This document shows positions 34,201 through 46,400 of a DNA stretch of 64,000 nt, piece after piece. Positions within the stretch are counted from its first letter, which is position 1; each line of letters opens with the position of its first letter. Below the pieces are notes generated by a model. The model made no database searches, was not told the origin of the DNA, and saw nothing but the letters and a program-made list of their open reading frames with translations. Location of the stretch: positions 1 through 64,000 of IMG/VR virus record IMGVR_UViG_3300044730_000313. One strand, 5' to 3'. The position numbers and the translations under genes are program-made. The stretch is from a virus.

Positions 34201-34449
34201 AGCTTGCACCTTATTCCAGAAAGCATCCCCTGTCACCTTGTTTCTCTCAAGAGTGGAGAAAAGCTGAACAGCTTTTGGAGACTGAAGAATGTTTGTAGCC
34301 TTTATTCCAGATTTTACAACAGACTGTCTGCTCTCACTATCAGGAACATTTCCATCAAATTTATCCCATAGATAGTAAGCAACATCCTCGCCTCTAGCAG
34401 CTACAAGATTTTTCCAGGAGTCAAGATTGATATTTGGACAAGTTGCCAT
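28231..34449 (-). CDS. Giant protein with PD-(D/E)XK nuclease motif, probably virion-packaged
   Basis: The 2072-residue protein begins MATCPNINLDSWKNLVAARG, a start I associate with giant crAss-like proteins. At about 847-863 is AGTVDFMAI...ILDWKF, with Asp847, Asp861 and Lys863 in the D, 13 residues, D-x-K layout of RecB-type PD-(D/E)XK nucleases; a downstream QMNQYKLIL fits the Q-x3-Y motif. At 556-561 is PEEAMH, which may mark a metal site. The rest is mainly helical, with long charged coiled-coil-like stretches (about 1000-1400). It overlaps the RNA polymerase-like gene by one base, suggesting the two are made together and perhaps ejected into the host. Function is inferred from the motif and context. 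Confidence 0.75.
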   Translation of the reverse strand: MATCPNINLDSWKNLVAARGEDVAYYLWDKFDGNVPDSESRQSVVKSGIKATNILQSPKAVQLFSTLERNKVTGDAFWNKVQADLQIPKEQIDILKQYNTTDREELVTNMLADYSFAIEINISEEEMIPDIGGARVTPGAFPNLERIYIPSRYYSNLTVPGGTNYTENEIATPAITPAIRGHAQFATDQGIGWFRSDDASFIKQAMSVQNKEKDFEYAGNKYTQEYSLSKGFIHKKNGEIISEEEYRKAKYATPKTRRILEVQSDLFQKGRDKDVLAGKRQFDHSQGRVVEGLQQGNKENQFLQLLNKGNNWVSFFIRSIVQDSAKKGYEKVLFPKGNTASKVEGHSTLEEFKRQKEERIKELEDQIKINDNLEAVEVEDSTGKYYRLQTKDTKEQMRGSYRTLESANVAINKELPKKEIAVLKQELERVEREGFGALKPIFNFYENTVTNTLKKIYGAQNVKEITDEYGNKWNEIDIVPEREQQPILLQKKGTELSTASPRTIAMIKDFLKRIGVSTQNVDSIIVNGVQMDANAAAIVTQKLIQVVNGMEARALPEEAMHFVVEIIKQTNPKLYQKLLSEINSYQILKDTFAEYSNNPLYQTKDGKPNVLKIKDEAIGKVLSETIIYQNENNKESAEKLAKVQSWWAQILEWLKGLFSRSGFDQAAMDIISGKDIGTADDIRANENEVFLQQSKQQQIFDTIKRGSMAVEKRGDGYYVNGKKVPKRVTDLVNDWYQRRFTEKKLTDSEFQKAIDSMKADKGTAGHIDLEEAFKVYVDPKTGLMRRVPLDDSAYVSQLNDKDRKYYTILRDNLKKRLDSFGPNTMFLAETVIYDAKRQGGGIAGTVDFMAITEDGKVNILDWKFINLNTNKYEDVPWYKVNAWRTQMNQYKLILKSAYNIKEEQFDQTRMIPIQAIYTEADYKKEILPRLSSIRIGDVDIKNIQEDYLLPVGLEEEATGQEELDELLVKLNKIYKKISEKQVTPGEKLTKAEQLNSLFKAIRHLQMRRDAKSLVYQARVINKQIKDLFTKFDEKFKGKDPMSFTEDDRSEFTKEIGDGLEALDTYADLSTDLDFLFTGELSKDAENTRDEISKVSAEAAKLRAQLLRLDKNFTNDFIAVSEKVKGIKEGEKPVTLLSKWFGTTATLQLKSASVLFRKADRAFTYAGQDTAAESRKLFEIKRRYDAWAKGKGLTSKNYFDIIRKKADSYQKEADARKKIEMDELNKMKPELSEESYKQEVAKIEERYQRAIKDKNELIDEFDPQFYSKLRRAVDEKNYAWIRDNVDKAAYAEHLRNKLSEEETRIFDKPRIGTEEEIANQIKNELKKAKELYNVSTEQSVGWLLYDDVKLFPKRENWESKEWKELTKKDASGKFINQPAIDFYNYIRERNELYRDLGYINAKQSRVFLPWVRKGLTEQLVLGGKISIGQQFLRDISIDEGDVGYGQRDPISGELIDKVPIYFTKELEDDISTDLFRTMALYNEFALRYKYLSQIEDQVAALNRLEKNKRSIATTYWGKTEYKNGEIQYNPNNNENAQIIESMTKAIIYQQKYIQSDTFDAVLGNVGTVVEKINKTLGFKLIPGEGLIGRQFSMNKAIDTLNTNFQLQALGFNFTSSMSNLFGGTTQSLINSGRYFTKTDFVKAEASLLWNKLGGEDAKKFIAAKNFFMPFIENYNRDLAKSLSMSRISQESIQDWLMILMRQSDRAVQAVNFYAFLNNSIVVDNQIVNVREYLRQQPEYLNKMYEGTREERKARADKFEQDVKKLVKEKGVMKLGKIEGEQFVIPGVDQKSESVVEFRRKVQQVTADALGNMSEANKRLINLNIYGNSVMVFKNWIPRLVDVRFGNLKYNSASDAYEWGRMRMLFRFITTDFLGAVDSLKSALLGNDDKFVQQIRKLYEAKKRDYEQDTGKELEMTEDQFVDLVRMNVKNQLLDVLIFIGLLSIYFGLKANMPDEDEDPLVRNRWKYMLRITDKLSDEIAYFYNPTNILDLVGQGVFPSISLLDNYKKTLFNFSKEMYGMSIGDEELVEENYVIKYLMKSFPITSQGAQLLPLGSPDLAKDLGIRMPSQSGIR

Positions 34450-37400
34450 TAACAGATTGATTTTAATAGTTTACCGATTTCTTTTGGTTTATATCCTATC
34501 TTCTCAAGAAGATCAGCATTGATATCGCTTATTAGATATTCTTTACCATCTTTAAGTTTCAGTTTACCAGAAGGTGTGGTAATTTTAGTGGCTGTTGTAG
34601 GTGTAGGAGACTGTTGTACAATATCATCCACCTTAATGTTCTGAGACAGAGCAGCAATGATGTCAGCATTAGGAATCTCGTTCTTGATTCTGAGCGTGTT
34701 ATTATCCACCACAGAAGGCTTGAAGTCTGTGTAGTATTCTGATCCAAAGGCTCCCTCACCATACAGGTTGATGAGCTTGTATACATACTTGTTCTCTATC
34801 TCGTTCTTGTAGTTCTTTACGCCAATTGTTACAGGTGTGCCATCTGGATAGGTAACCTTCTGGTAACCAAGGACTTGTGTAAGTATGGGATTACCAGCTT
34901 TTTTCATAAAGGCATATGCTTTACCAGAAACACCCACACCCTTTAGAACATCCACAAGTTCTCCTCCATTTTTGTTAGCCACTATCCTTCTTATTTTTAC
35001 GTAGTCACCACTATTGATAGCCTCATTGTCGTAGTTCTCGTCCAAATATAAGATTTTTCTGTCGCTTGACTTAATCTTAAGTGCTTCATTATTAGGGAAA
35101 ACAGGGGAGTAATATTCATACACTTCCTCACCAGCAATGTCTGAGAAGGTAGGTCTATCTGCAGTGGTTTTAAAGAACACCTCTCTTACGGGATAGAATA
35201 CATTATTATCATCCCAGTTGTTACGCTGGAACATTCCATCAGCAAATGCATCCATATCTTCTGTCACTTGTAGGCCTCCTATTACAGGAGCTACAATAGC
35301 ACTGTAGTCTTCAATAGGAATGATGTTCTTAATAGACACCCCTGTCTGGTATGTACCCTGAAGGATGGAGAGTGTAATCAGATCTTTGTAAAGCTGATTG
35401 GTCTTAGGGTTGTTTCTAAGTTCTCTCATCATACCAATGTACATGTTCTCACTAGCAGCATCCTTTACGTTAGCCATTAGCATCACTGTATGAATACCAT
35501 TGTCTCTATTAAACCTCACCTCAAGTTGTCTGAGGATTGGTAACTCATTGGCATACAACGTTTTAGCTTCAGCCAGACGTGTAGCTACAGATGTGTTAGC
35601 ATCAATAAGCAAAGGTTTGATTGCAGCGTTCAGACCTGTTTTGGTTTGAATGATGTAGTCTAAGAAGGATGCTCTTATTTTATTAGCTGTACGAGCATAG
35701 TCATCCTCAGACATATACTCTTTTCTCTTGTACTGATCAAGAATCTTGTCTGTAATACCTCTGAACCTATCTTGGTCTAATACAAAGATGGAACCAACAG
35801 CATCGTCAGACATATCAAGGATTCTCTTCTGTAGTCCGATGTGGGAGTTGTTGAGCACCTCTTCAGGAGATGTAAAGATGTTAGTCTCCTTAGCGATGTC
35901 ACTCTTCATAATCTTTCTACCCAAAGCATCAGAACTCTTGAACTTAGTAGTGTCAAAGTTGATGGCCTGTGTAAAGCTGAAATTATACTTGGCCATCATA
36001 GCCAGTCTCAAGAACTGGTCAAATATCAACTGCTGCTCAGCATTCTTCTTAAGGGTGCTAAGCTTACCGTTGTTTGCAAACTCACGAATGTTTTCTGCAA
36101 GTGCTTCTGTATCAATGGTTTTAGCCACCTCTACAGTTTGTTGATCTTTATCTTTAACAGGGAATCTGTTTCTGATGTTCTTCATGTTAGCAGCACGGAA
36201 CAATCCACGAGATCCTGTTCCTTCTACTAGCTCTAGGTATTGCTTAATAATGGGCTGGTTCATGAACAGAGCTGCTGTACGAATAGGAACACCAATTCTT
36301 TGCATGAGCATGAACGTACCTACAGCCTTATCACTTCTGATAATCTTCATGATGTAGGGGTCCTTAGCCACGTCCACAAAGGATGTGATGTATCCAGATA
36401 GACCATCAGAGATGTAGAGCTTGTTGTCTGCATCCATTACACCAGACATAGATATGTACTCTTTTCCATTGATAGTCACCTTGTTATGAGGTAACAGAAG
36501 AGTACCATCACCCAGAAACTTCTGGTCAAATGCAGGAGAGTCTTTTATTCTCTCAGGGTCCATGATCACTGTAACCTTCTGTGACAAAGACTGATTGGTG
36601 ATATTTACAGCACCAATACCCACCCAGCGCTTAGCAGTTAAGAACGCATGTCTAAGAGTGGCCATGTAGTTAGGATCAAGAATCTTATTCTTTACATCTG
36701 CTTCTCTATCATTAGTAAGATCTTCAATCTCTAAAGCAATTTCTTTCAGACCACCATCTCCTACAGGAGACAGCAAACGCTGGCGGTTCTCAGGAAGTGT
36801 AAGCAGCTCCTCAAAAGAGTCATAGTATTCATTCTCAAGGGAACGCTTGTACATATCCTCTACAAACTCTGTCTTAAGTTTATCGTTAAGGATTTTCTTT
36901 GTAAGCTTAGTTTTCTTATCTGCCAGATTCTCAACCTGTTGTGCAACGTATTCACTAGCATCCACATTAGCATCAGCAGCCTGTTTTACAATTTCTTTAA
37001 ACAGGTTTTTATGATTACGGAAGAAATCAATTTCTTGCTCATCCAACACTGCAGTGATACTTTCTGAAGAGTAGTCTTGTAAACCTTCCATCTTAAACAA
37101 CACATCATAGAGCTTGTCTCTAAACTCTTCAAATTTTTCTATTCTGTCAATTTCAGTTTGGATGGTATCCTCATACACCTTTGTAAAGAACTCTTTTGTA
37201 GCTTCCTCAGACCCTTTGTATTTAACCAGTCTAAGGTTACCTGTAGCATCTACATATACGTTTCTCAGGTAGGTGTTGAGTTTATCTATGTCAAAGTCAG
37301 ATCCTGCCTTGGTAACCAGCTCTGTTGGTACAATCACTGTATCACCCATGTATTGAGGGAGGAACCCTACCACCTTGAATGAGTCTATGGAAGACAAAGA

Positions 37401-40400
37401 CTGTGTAGGAATACGGAATCCAATACCTCTAAGTATCTTGGCACCATCAGGACTGTTATTAATGTAGTTAAGGAGTTCCTCTTCAGTTTTGAACTTCTTA
37501 GCAGCCAGCTTATCTTTAAACCAGTGAGGAAGTAACACCTCCATGTAAGGCTGATCCTTTGTATAGAACTTGAGGGTGTCACTTGTCATACGCACCTTCT
37601 TCTTCTTACTATCATCTAGTGCCTCATACGCTTCTCTAGATATCTTCTTCCACCCTTCATCAGTCTTTTGAACCAGGCTTCTTCCTTTCTCAGCATTCTC
37701 CCACATAGTTACAGGAGCCTGAACCAAAGGTTTACCACCCATTGATGGAGAAAGAATAGCCTTGTTAATCATCGAGTAGATGATATTTCTAATCTGTACG
37801 TAAGAAGGAGAAGCTTCAAAAGGAATGTTAAATTCATCTTCCTCATTAAGTCTCACTGTATCTTTGGCATTCTCAGAGAGCTCTCTACGGAACATCTCAT
37901 ATACCAACAGTTCAGATAGAGCTTGTTTATCTTCAAGAGTGAATCCCTGACCGTTATCTATAATACCCAGCTTCTTAAGCAAACGATTGTAGGCATTCAC
38001 ATGCATTCTATCTAGGTCTCTAACATTGCGTTTGTAGAGCTCCTTGATATATTCAGCACGCTGACCTGTAGCTGCAAACACCTGACCGTTAGCAAACAAG
38101 TCAATGCTAACAAGCTTAGTGGGCTGAGAACCACGGGTTTGTTCTTTACCCTCATCATAGATGTTCTCCACCTGAATACCATAAGCTTTCCAAGGAACAT
38201 CAACAAAGTTGTTAAATACTTCCTCGTTAAATGTACCATTAGGATTGTATAGATTGTGCAAGCCTTCAGCTCCGACCTTTCTTCCTGATTCTACGATAGC
38301 ATATCCATATCCTTGCTCCAACATTTGTATGTAGAACTTCTCCAAACTCTTTCCTTCCACCATACTATAGTAGATGGGCATCTGAGAGAACTTGTCCAAT
38401 ACCAGATTGATATTGTTTGCGTTGTATTTAACACCAGATACAATAGGCTTCAGCACCTCTAGTGTATATTTAGGAGAAGGTGTAGATGTAAGCTTCTCAT
38501 CGTAAGCCTTTAGTTCAGGACTACGATATGTATACTTACCCTTGGCAGCTAGCTTCTTTCTAGTGTAAGCCATTTGCCACTGGTGGAAGTTCTCAGCCTC
38601 ATCAGACCACTGACCATTCTTCAGCTTAATCTCTCTGAAGGTGTTATCCATTAACCAAGAGGCAGCATCAGCTTCCTTAATACCTACATACGCAGGAATA
38701 GTGTTAGCTAATACGCTAGCTATCTTAGGATCTACAAGAGTAACAGTTCTTGTATAAGCTTTGTGATTATAGTAACCAGGATCACCAGGCTGGAGCATAA
38801 TACCAGCCACCTCGTTCATATTGTCATTCAAGAAGTTATCAAACTCAGCCATGTCAAACGTAGTCTTACGTGGAGACAGGAAGCTCTTGATACGCTTAGT
38901 TTCGTCAAATTTACCATCCTCTGTAGAGAACTGTAGGGGATCACCAAAGAGCATCTTGTGATACTCAATGTTACTAATAGTGTAATTGGCAGTTCTGAAC
39001 AACAGAATTTGCTTTGCTACATCCTCTATAATAGGTTTGTTTTTATCAATCTTATTCTCGCGAGCAAACCCATTATCTAAACTCTCCCAAAACACACCAC
39101 CTTCAACATATGAAATCTGACTGTTACTTCTTAACAGGTTCATTGTTTTTGTAGCTATACCATCTATAAATGCAGCTACATCTTGATTGATTGATTCTTG
39201 GTTCTCGTTTACATACTTTGTAATCTCATCCATAGAAACTGACTTATCAGCTATCATGCTGTTTAGTTCGTTCAGTGTTTTAGGACGGAGGATGTCATTA
39301 AAAAAGCGCAGTTCTTTAGCTCTTTCTTTAACATTTTTCAGCTTGCCACGGTTCTTGAAGTCACGGGCTAGAGCAATGTCATCCATCAGATAACCCTTGT
39401 AGATTTTGTAGATCTTGTTCCAAGCCTTACCGTCTACAAACTCTTGATAACTAACTTGGTTACCCACATTCATCATCCATTCTGTAGAGCTATCTGCAGG
39501 GATGAGGATATAATAGTTACCATTTAGGTTCTGGTTTATTTCAAGAGACAGTCCCTCTCCAAGTCCAAGTTTGGAAATAGATTTACTATCACCAGCATCA
39601 CTATCATCTACCCCTTGGATGGTCATCACCTTGATCTCTCTGATTCTATTACCCTCTTTGTCAAAGTAGAGTCCACCCTTTTTCAGTATTTGAGAATTGG
39701 TAGAGAAGATATCTTTTAGCTCAGGACGTTTTTCAAGAAGTTCATCAAGTGTAGCAGACTCATTGAATTCATTTTCAAACACTGATGAAGTGTTGTTATC
39801 AATGTAAGCCTGCATTCTCTTTCTCTCAATACCAAAATAGGTGATGTCCTGGTTGGGATTGTTTGCATTTACATACAACCTACCCAGGGTGTTGAGTTGT
39901 GTGGTGATACCTAGTGTCTGGCCACTTATGCTAACCAGATCGTTTGCTTTCTGTAGGAAGGCACGAATGTCTTTTACAGCATTAGCAAACTGACTTTTCT
40001 GACTCTTGTCACCGCCATAAGTTTTTAGTTTCTTGTAGGTGTCCATATCAAAGGTGACACCAATCTGATTTAGAAACTCTATCATCTTTTTAGGAGACTC
40101 AATGGTCATCTCCTTAATCTTATCAACACTTGCTTTATATGTCTCAGTCTTAGCATTATAGAAAACAGCACCTTTATCTGTTCTAGCCAACACCTTCATG
40201 TTGGTCACCCATGTGTCAACTTGTTGTCTAGCAGCAGTTTGTATGTTTGCAGAGGTGGTGAAGGTTTGACCTCCAGCAACACGCTGCACCATAGCATCAG
40301 GTCTCTGTCTAGTGAAGGTTTGTATGAAGTTGATGAAGAATCTCCAATCTTCAGCTTTGAAGTTACCGTATGGAACAGACTTATCTTTCTTACCACCTAG

Positions 40401-43400
40401 ACGTGTGAACATGCGAACATAATCACTATCATTAGCAGCAAGCTCTATAAGCTTATCCATTGTATTATTCACCCCACTGGTGTTAGACAATCTCTCAAGA
40501 AGGGTGGCAAATGCTGTACTGAAGTTGAGTAGCTTATATCCCAGTACCTCTGGATCAATCTGAGCCTCAGGCATTTCTAGGGTGAGAGAGTTGCTCTGGT
40601 CCATAGCCTTAGCTTTGAACAGAGTGGCAAGAGTGAACTTAACATCAAATGAAGAGCTCTTTTTAACATCCACAGTGAATGGTTCTGGAGCGTAGTCATT
40701 CTTATTAGTTTCCTCGTTATTAAGACTCGGTCTATCTTCTATATCAAAGTTCACACCCATGGTGCGAAGCTTCTCTTTTGTTCTTTGTACAAGCGCGTTC
40801 CAACGAGCATCTCCAAGCTTGGTGCGTTTGTTTACACCAGTCCATCCTGGAGTTTCACCTTCCCTCAGATACATCTCTTCTACCTCTCCAAAGATTTGTT
40901 TACCAGTGAGTTTCTGTGGGCTATACAAAAACTTCTTTGCCTTGAGGAAGACTAGACCAGCAACCCTGGCTGTCATATCCTCAACAAACTTCTGGGCCTG
41001 TTGCTCAGACAGTCCTTCAATCTCCTTATACTCAGCAGCCTCATTCTTTACAGTGTCAGGGAGAACACTCTCCTTGAACTTACCCATATCAATTGCCTCA
41101 AACAATTGTTGCTTGAGTGTAGGCTTAGCGTTGAAGTTCTTAAAGAAGTTCATGATGGACCTAAAGAATCTGAGCATTAGTTCCTTAAGACTTCTAGCAG
41201 GAAGCTTACCCAGTCTGAAATCAGCAAAGTCATCAGCTATTCTTTCCTTAGCTTCTTTATCTGTAGCAGCAGCATACTCAATATCACGTCCACTAGCTCT
41301 ATCTCTAAAGGTGCCAGACTGACCCTTAAATTCATTTAGAAGATCTTGTCTTTCACCAGGAGACAGGAATCCTTTCCATATACCCTCAAAGATTTCATGG
41401 TATTCTGTACCGCGTGTAGCACTTCTGTAGAACTTAGCCACACCATTCTCGAACACACCCCAAGCTGTAATGTCTGGGTTTCTGCGGATGATGTTTTCTA
41501 ATATCTCAAAAGGAATACCAGGAACATTAGCAGCATGCCATTTCCTAAACTCAGCTAAGTCTAGGTTGTCTATCTTATCTTCTTTCTTCTCACCCTTAGC
41601 AATTACACGGAAGTCTGTGCTAGGCCCTGTTGTACCCTTATTGTTATAAGGTTGACCAGGTTTAGCTCCTTCTAAAGCAGCTAGTTCTGCATCATATTTA
41701 GCTTCTATTATCTCTTGAGGAGTAAATCTTGCATAGTGACTTCCACCCATTATTCCAACAGTAGATCCTTCAGGTAAATTTACTTCTAATCCATTTATAT
41801 CAAGCTCTGTTCTATTTCTTTCTTTTGAAACATATATACTATATCCTCTATTTCCTTCAAACTTCCATCCAAAATTATTTACAAAAAACTTACCTATTGC
41901 TTGTAATAAATCATTAGTAGATGAATGTCCTGAAAAAGCATCTCCTATTTCTTTTTTTAATGTATCAAGTTTAGCTAAATCTTGTTTTTTTCTTTCTTCT
42001 ATTTCAGCTTTCTTATCAGAAACAGGAGCTGCTGGAGATTTGTAGTTTATTTTAGTTACATCATTTCCCAAATGTGTGCTTCTATATTTTTCTCCATCTT
42101 TTTCAAACCTTCTTTGGTCAAATGTATTATAACCAATTTTTGGTTCTGTAGAGGCATCGATAGCAGCAAGTACTTTATCGTCTTTTATAATTGCAAGCTT
42201 TACATTTTTTCCTGCAACTTCAGAGTTTTTATTATAGATATTACCTTCAGCATCAATAACATATAGTTTCATTCCTCCTTGTCTATTCTGAGCAGATAAA
42301 AAGTCTTCCTCTTGATCAGAATTATCAAATTTAACAAAGACGATTAGTTCAGCAGGCTCATGTTTTTCATTTGCAGCTGTTTTAAATCTTTCAACTTTTC
42401 CATCAGGTAACACTGTATAAACACTTCCTTTAGAAGTTTCAAAGCTTTCTATATTAGAAAGATCTGTATTAGAAACAGGAGCTGCTGTTGGAGCTACAGG
42501 AGCTGCAGCAGGCTTTTCCTTTAGCTTCTGCCCTAATGATGTAGCAGCAACAAGGGAAACATAATCACCAGCAATCTCCTCATCTGTTTTTTCAACATCT
42601 CTTACAGGATCGTATATACCAAGTTCCTTAAGCTGTGGAACTATTTGATTATTGATGAGGTCTTTATTCTTTGCAATCCTGGCTAGTGTATCTTTAGTGA
42701 GTTGACTATCAACCAGTTCCACTGTTACAGAACCATTAGGTTCAACGCTTGCTGTAAATTCAACATCTCCAAACTCTTTTCTGAGAGAATATATACCAGT
42801 GGTTTTACCGTCTAGTACATAACCATCCACTGTAGGAACACCCTGAGCAGCAGCTTGTTGAGCAGGAGCTGTGTATTGTACATCCAACTCTAGTCCTTCC
42901 AACACAGCATATTTCTGCATGTAGGAATAAGGAATAGATGCTGTGGGTTTAGATACAGATGTGAATAGGGGAGTCTCTTTTACAGAACGTTTACTACCAT
43001 CAGGATAGCTAGCAGACAACAGATATGAGTTGTAGCTAGGCCATTCTCTGGAAGCAATTTGATCGTTCTGATCTATGAAGTATTCAGTGAACGCATAGTC
43101 ACTGAAGATAGTCTTGTTGTTTACATTAGAGAAGGTCTTTTGGAGTTCTTCCATTATCTCTGCTTCTCTATCAGCCACCTCAGATAGGGGTATATCCTTA
43201 CCTGCGATGCGGAGTTCCATGGTGTCAGGGTTGATGTACACCTGATTCTTGGAAGGACTCTTTCCTTGTTTCCAGTGCAGAACGTTCTGTAGGAAGTTTA
43301 CGTAAGACTCTTCTAGATTACTGTTTAATGCAAATCCTTTGGATAGCTCACTGAGTAGACGGAAGATTGTTTTAGCCTCAGCTTTGTTGAACGCCCTATT

Positions 43401-46400
43401 GTTTAGTACCTGTAGGGTGTCACCATATTGCAGGACAGGTGTACCTCTTAACACATTGACAGGCAACCCGTTATGTATAATCTCACCAGTGATTGATATT
43501 AAAATCAAACCCTTGTTACCCACCTTATCTTCAGGAACTAACACCTCACCTACATGGTTTCTCTCAAAGGTTAATATAGGTTTACCCTCAGCATTACGAA
43601 CAGGACTACCGTTCTCATCTAGGAGAGGAACATCATTTACAATTGGAATACCACGAGATATACGGAAGTCATAGATGGTGAATGCTGTAGCAGGAGCACC
43701 CATAAGTTGCTCTCTGTATTTAGCCCAAGCTTCTGAATAAGCCTTAGCCTCAGCCTCTTGACCAGCTCTGTAACGAGGGTTGCCCTTGCTATCATTGAGC
43801 TCAGGAGTGGGCATTGTTTGGAACACCACCTTGTTCAGGTCCACTTGTGTTCCCACCTCGTTCATAGGATTACCAGCCTCATCTGCAAAGAATAGCTTGT
43901 TGCCCTTTTGGACAACAAACACTTGGGCTATAAATCCTGTGTCAGGCTTTCTAATTGTTGCATTGAACTCTTTCAGTTCAGCCTCAGTCATCTTGGTGGT
44001 GTCCACCTTGTATGACAGAGCAGCCAGTCCTGTAAGTCCTAGACCAGCTTCCTGATTAGGTGTAACAAGGATGGCTTTAACATTAGCCCTGTTCTTGTTA
44101 TTCTTCACATTGTTCAGGAACCTTCTAGAACGTATAACATGGGGAGCTGACTTAGCAGGATCGTTATAAGTTTCTGATTCTGTAATACCACCAGTGAATA
44201 GAATAGACACCTCTCTTTTAGCAGGTTCTCTTTCACCAAACTCTTGAGAGGAGTCAATAGTGGTGACACCACCAGAGTTTTTCTCAATCTCATCTTGCTG
44301 ACGTGTAAGTTCTTCTTTCTTCTCAATCAGTTTCTCCTGAGCAGTTTGGATTCTTTCATACCCAGCCATTTGTGTAGGCTTGATATTTTGTATGTTACCA
44401 GCAAGGTCTTCCACCTTTATTGTACCATCCTCATTGATAGCCAACACCTTAACCTTCTGTAGGTCTTGGATGTTCTCATTCATATCCTCTGCAGCTTGAT
44501 CAGCATCCTCTTTATTACCATAGAATGTGCTCTCACCGAGTGGGGACACCACCTCATAGCGATCATCTGCAATCTTTGTCACCTTGGCCAGTTTGAGACC
44601 GTCCAACTGATATTCTCTATCTGTTTGAGGAATCTCTTTAAGACCTGCTTTATTTACAAACTCTAAAGGTTTTTCCTCAACTGCTTCTTCTTCCTCTTTC
44701 ACTTCTTGTTCTTCTACAGCAGCCTCTTGTTCTTCACTCATCTTTTCAGCCTGCTCAAAGAATTTGTTAAACCCTCCCTCGGTGGACAAAGCATCAACAG
44801 ACGCTTGAGCATCTTTCTTATGCTGTAAGAGTCCATTTATATCAGCCCCTAGTTTGTATATTTGTTCAATCTTATCTGAAGGAACTTGTTGATCCTCAAT
44901 ACTTTGCTGTCCACTTAGCTCAAAGTTAAGCAGTGTTCCAAAGGTTTTGAGGTCAAGATTGTTGTTATTAAGGGCAAGGTTGATACGCTCAGAAAGTGTG
45001 CGTAGAGTTTTAATTTGATTCCTAATAGACTTTTTATCTGCAGGGCTTGTGAACTCAGTAATGGTTTCTCCTAACATTTTAGCCTTCTGTTCGTATATGG
45101 AAGAAAGTTCCTTCAGGCCAGTTCTATTAGTGAGGGAAGATGCTGTGTTATTATTAAGGAGGGGATTGATTGCCACTAAGTCTTGCTCAATGTTTTTCAA
45201 TCTACCATCAACATCAGAAGCTACAGTGGAATAGTAGGCTAGGTTAGTCTTCCATTCATTTACAGTGTCATGCTTGAAGTTCTCAATAGCTTCCTCTTCA
45301 GTTTTAGGATCGTCGTAAGATACAAATGGATTTCTAAATGACTCGTTAATAGAGGTGATTGTACTGTTCATTTCGTTAGCCTTCTCAATCAGGCTATCTA
45401 CATAACTTGAAACAGTCTTCTTATTTGTCTCACTGAAGTCCATTCCAAAGGTCTTGGTGAACTCAGCCTCATTCAAATCTTTTAACATCTTTAGCTGCTC
45501 AACGGTTACATCATGCATCCCGTTTCTTGAGCGAGAGTTAACAAGATTGAAGAACATGTCGTGCTTCAGATTCTTGTATTTGAATACATTACCAGAATCT
45601 ACAGCATCTTGCATCTCTTGAGCAATACCCTTAGCATTGAGTGTATCAGAGTATTGATCTTGCAACATTCCTGTTATACCATATCTATTCAACAGATTAA
45701 CAGCACTTTGTAAACGCTCGTTATCTGTAGGAACACCCATAGCACGTTGAACTCTATTTGACATGCCACCCATGATAACAGAAGAGATACCCCCAATCAC
45801 CATGTTCTTCAAGCCTTCTGAACTAGTGAATTGTTCTGACAGTCCCTCTATTGTAGCAGCCATAACCTCATTAGTGGTTCTCCAGTTGTCTAGATTCCCT
45901 TCATCTTTGAGGTTCTTATACTTTCTTGTGTAGTAGTCAAATGTACCCTTCTCAGCAGCAAACTGTCCACCCTCTTCATATACACCCTCTGTAAGAACAT
46001 TCTTTAGGGTGGGTTTTACATAGTCCCAAACTTTACCTGTAGCGGTCTTTGCCACTTGTCTTTCAAACACATCCAGTGATCCTTCAGCAAGTCTTACACC
46101 ACCAGGTCCAACAGCTATGCCTCTTGCAGCAGCTCTTGCAGCAGCAGGAGCAGTGAATGCTCTAAGTAGGCTTCCATACTGAACAGCGTTTGAAACTGTC
46201 AGAAGCGCCATGTTAATTCCAAATCTTACATTCCTAGCATCAGCTGCTGTTTGTTTTATTTCTTCCAGATCAGCTCCTCCTGGAGACTCACCGTTATTTT
46301 TAGCTTTATAATCGTTAATTAAAGCTTCTGTAATTGTATGTTCTCCATCAGCAGCTTCAATAGCAGCTTCTGTTCTAGCAGAATTAAATAAACCTAATCC

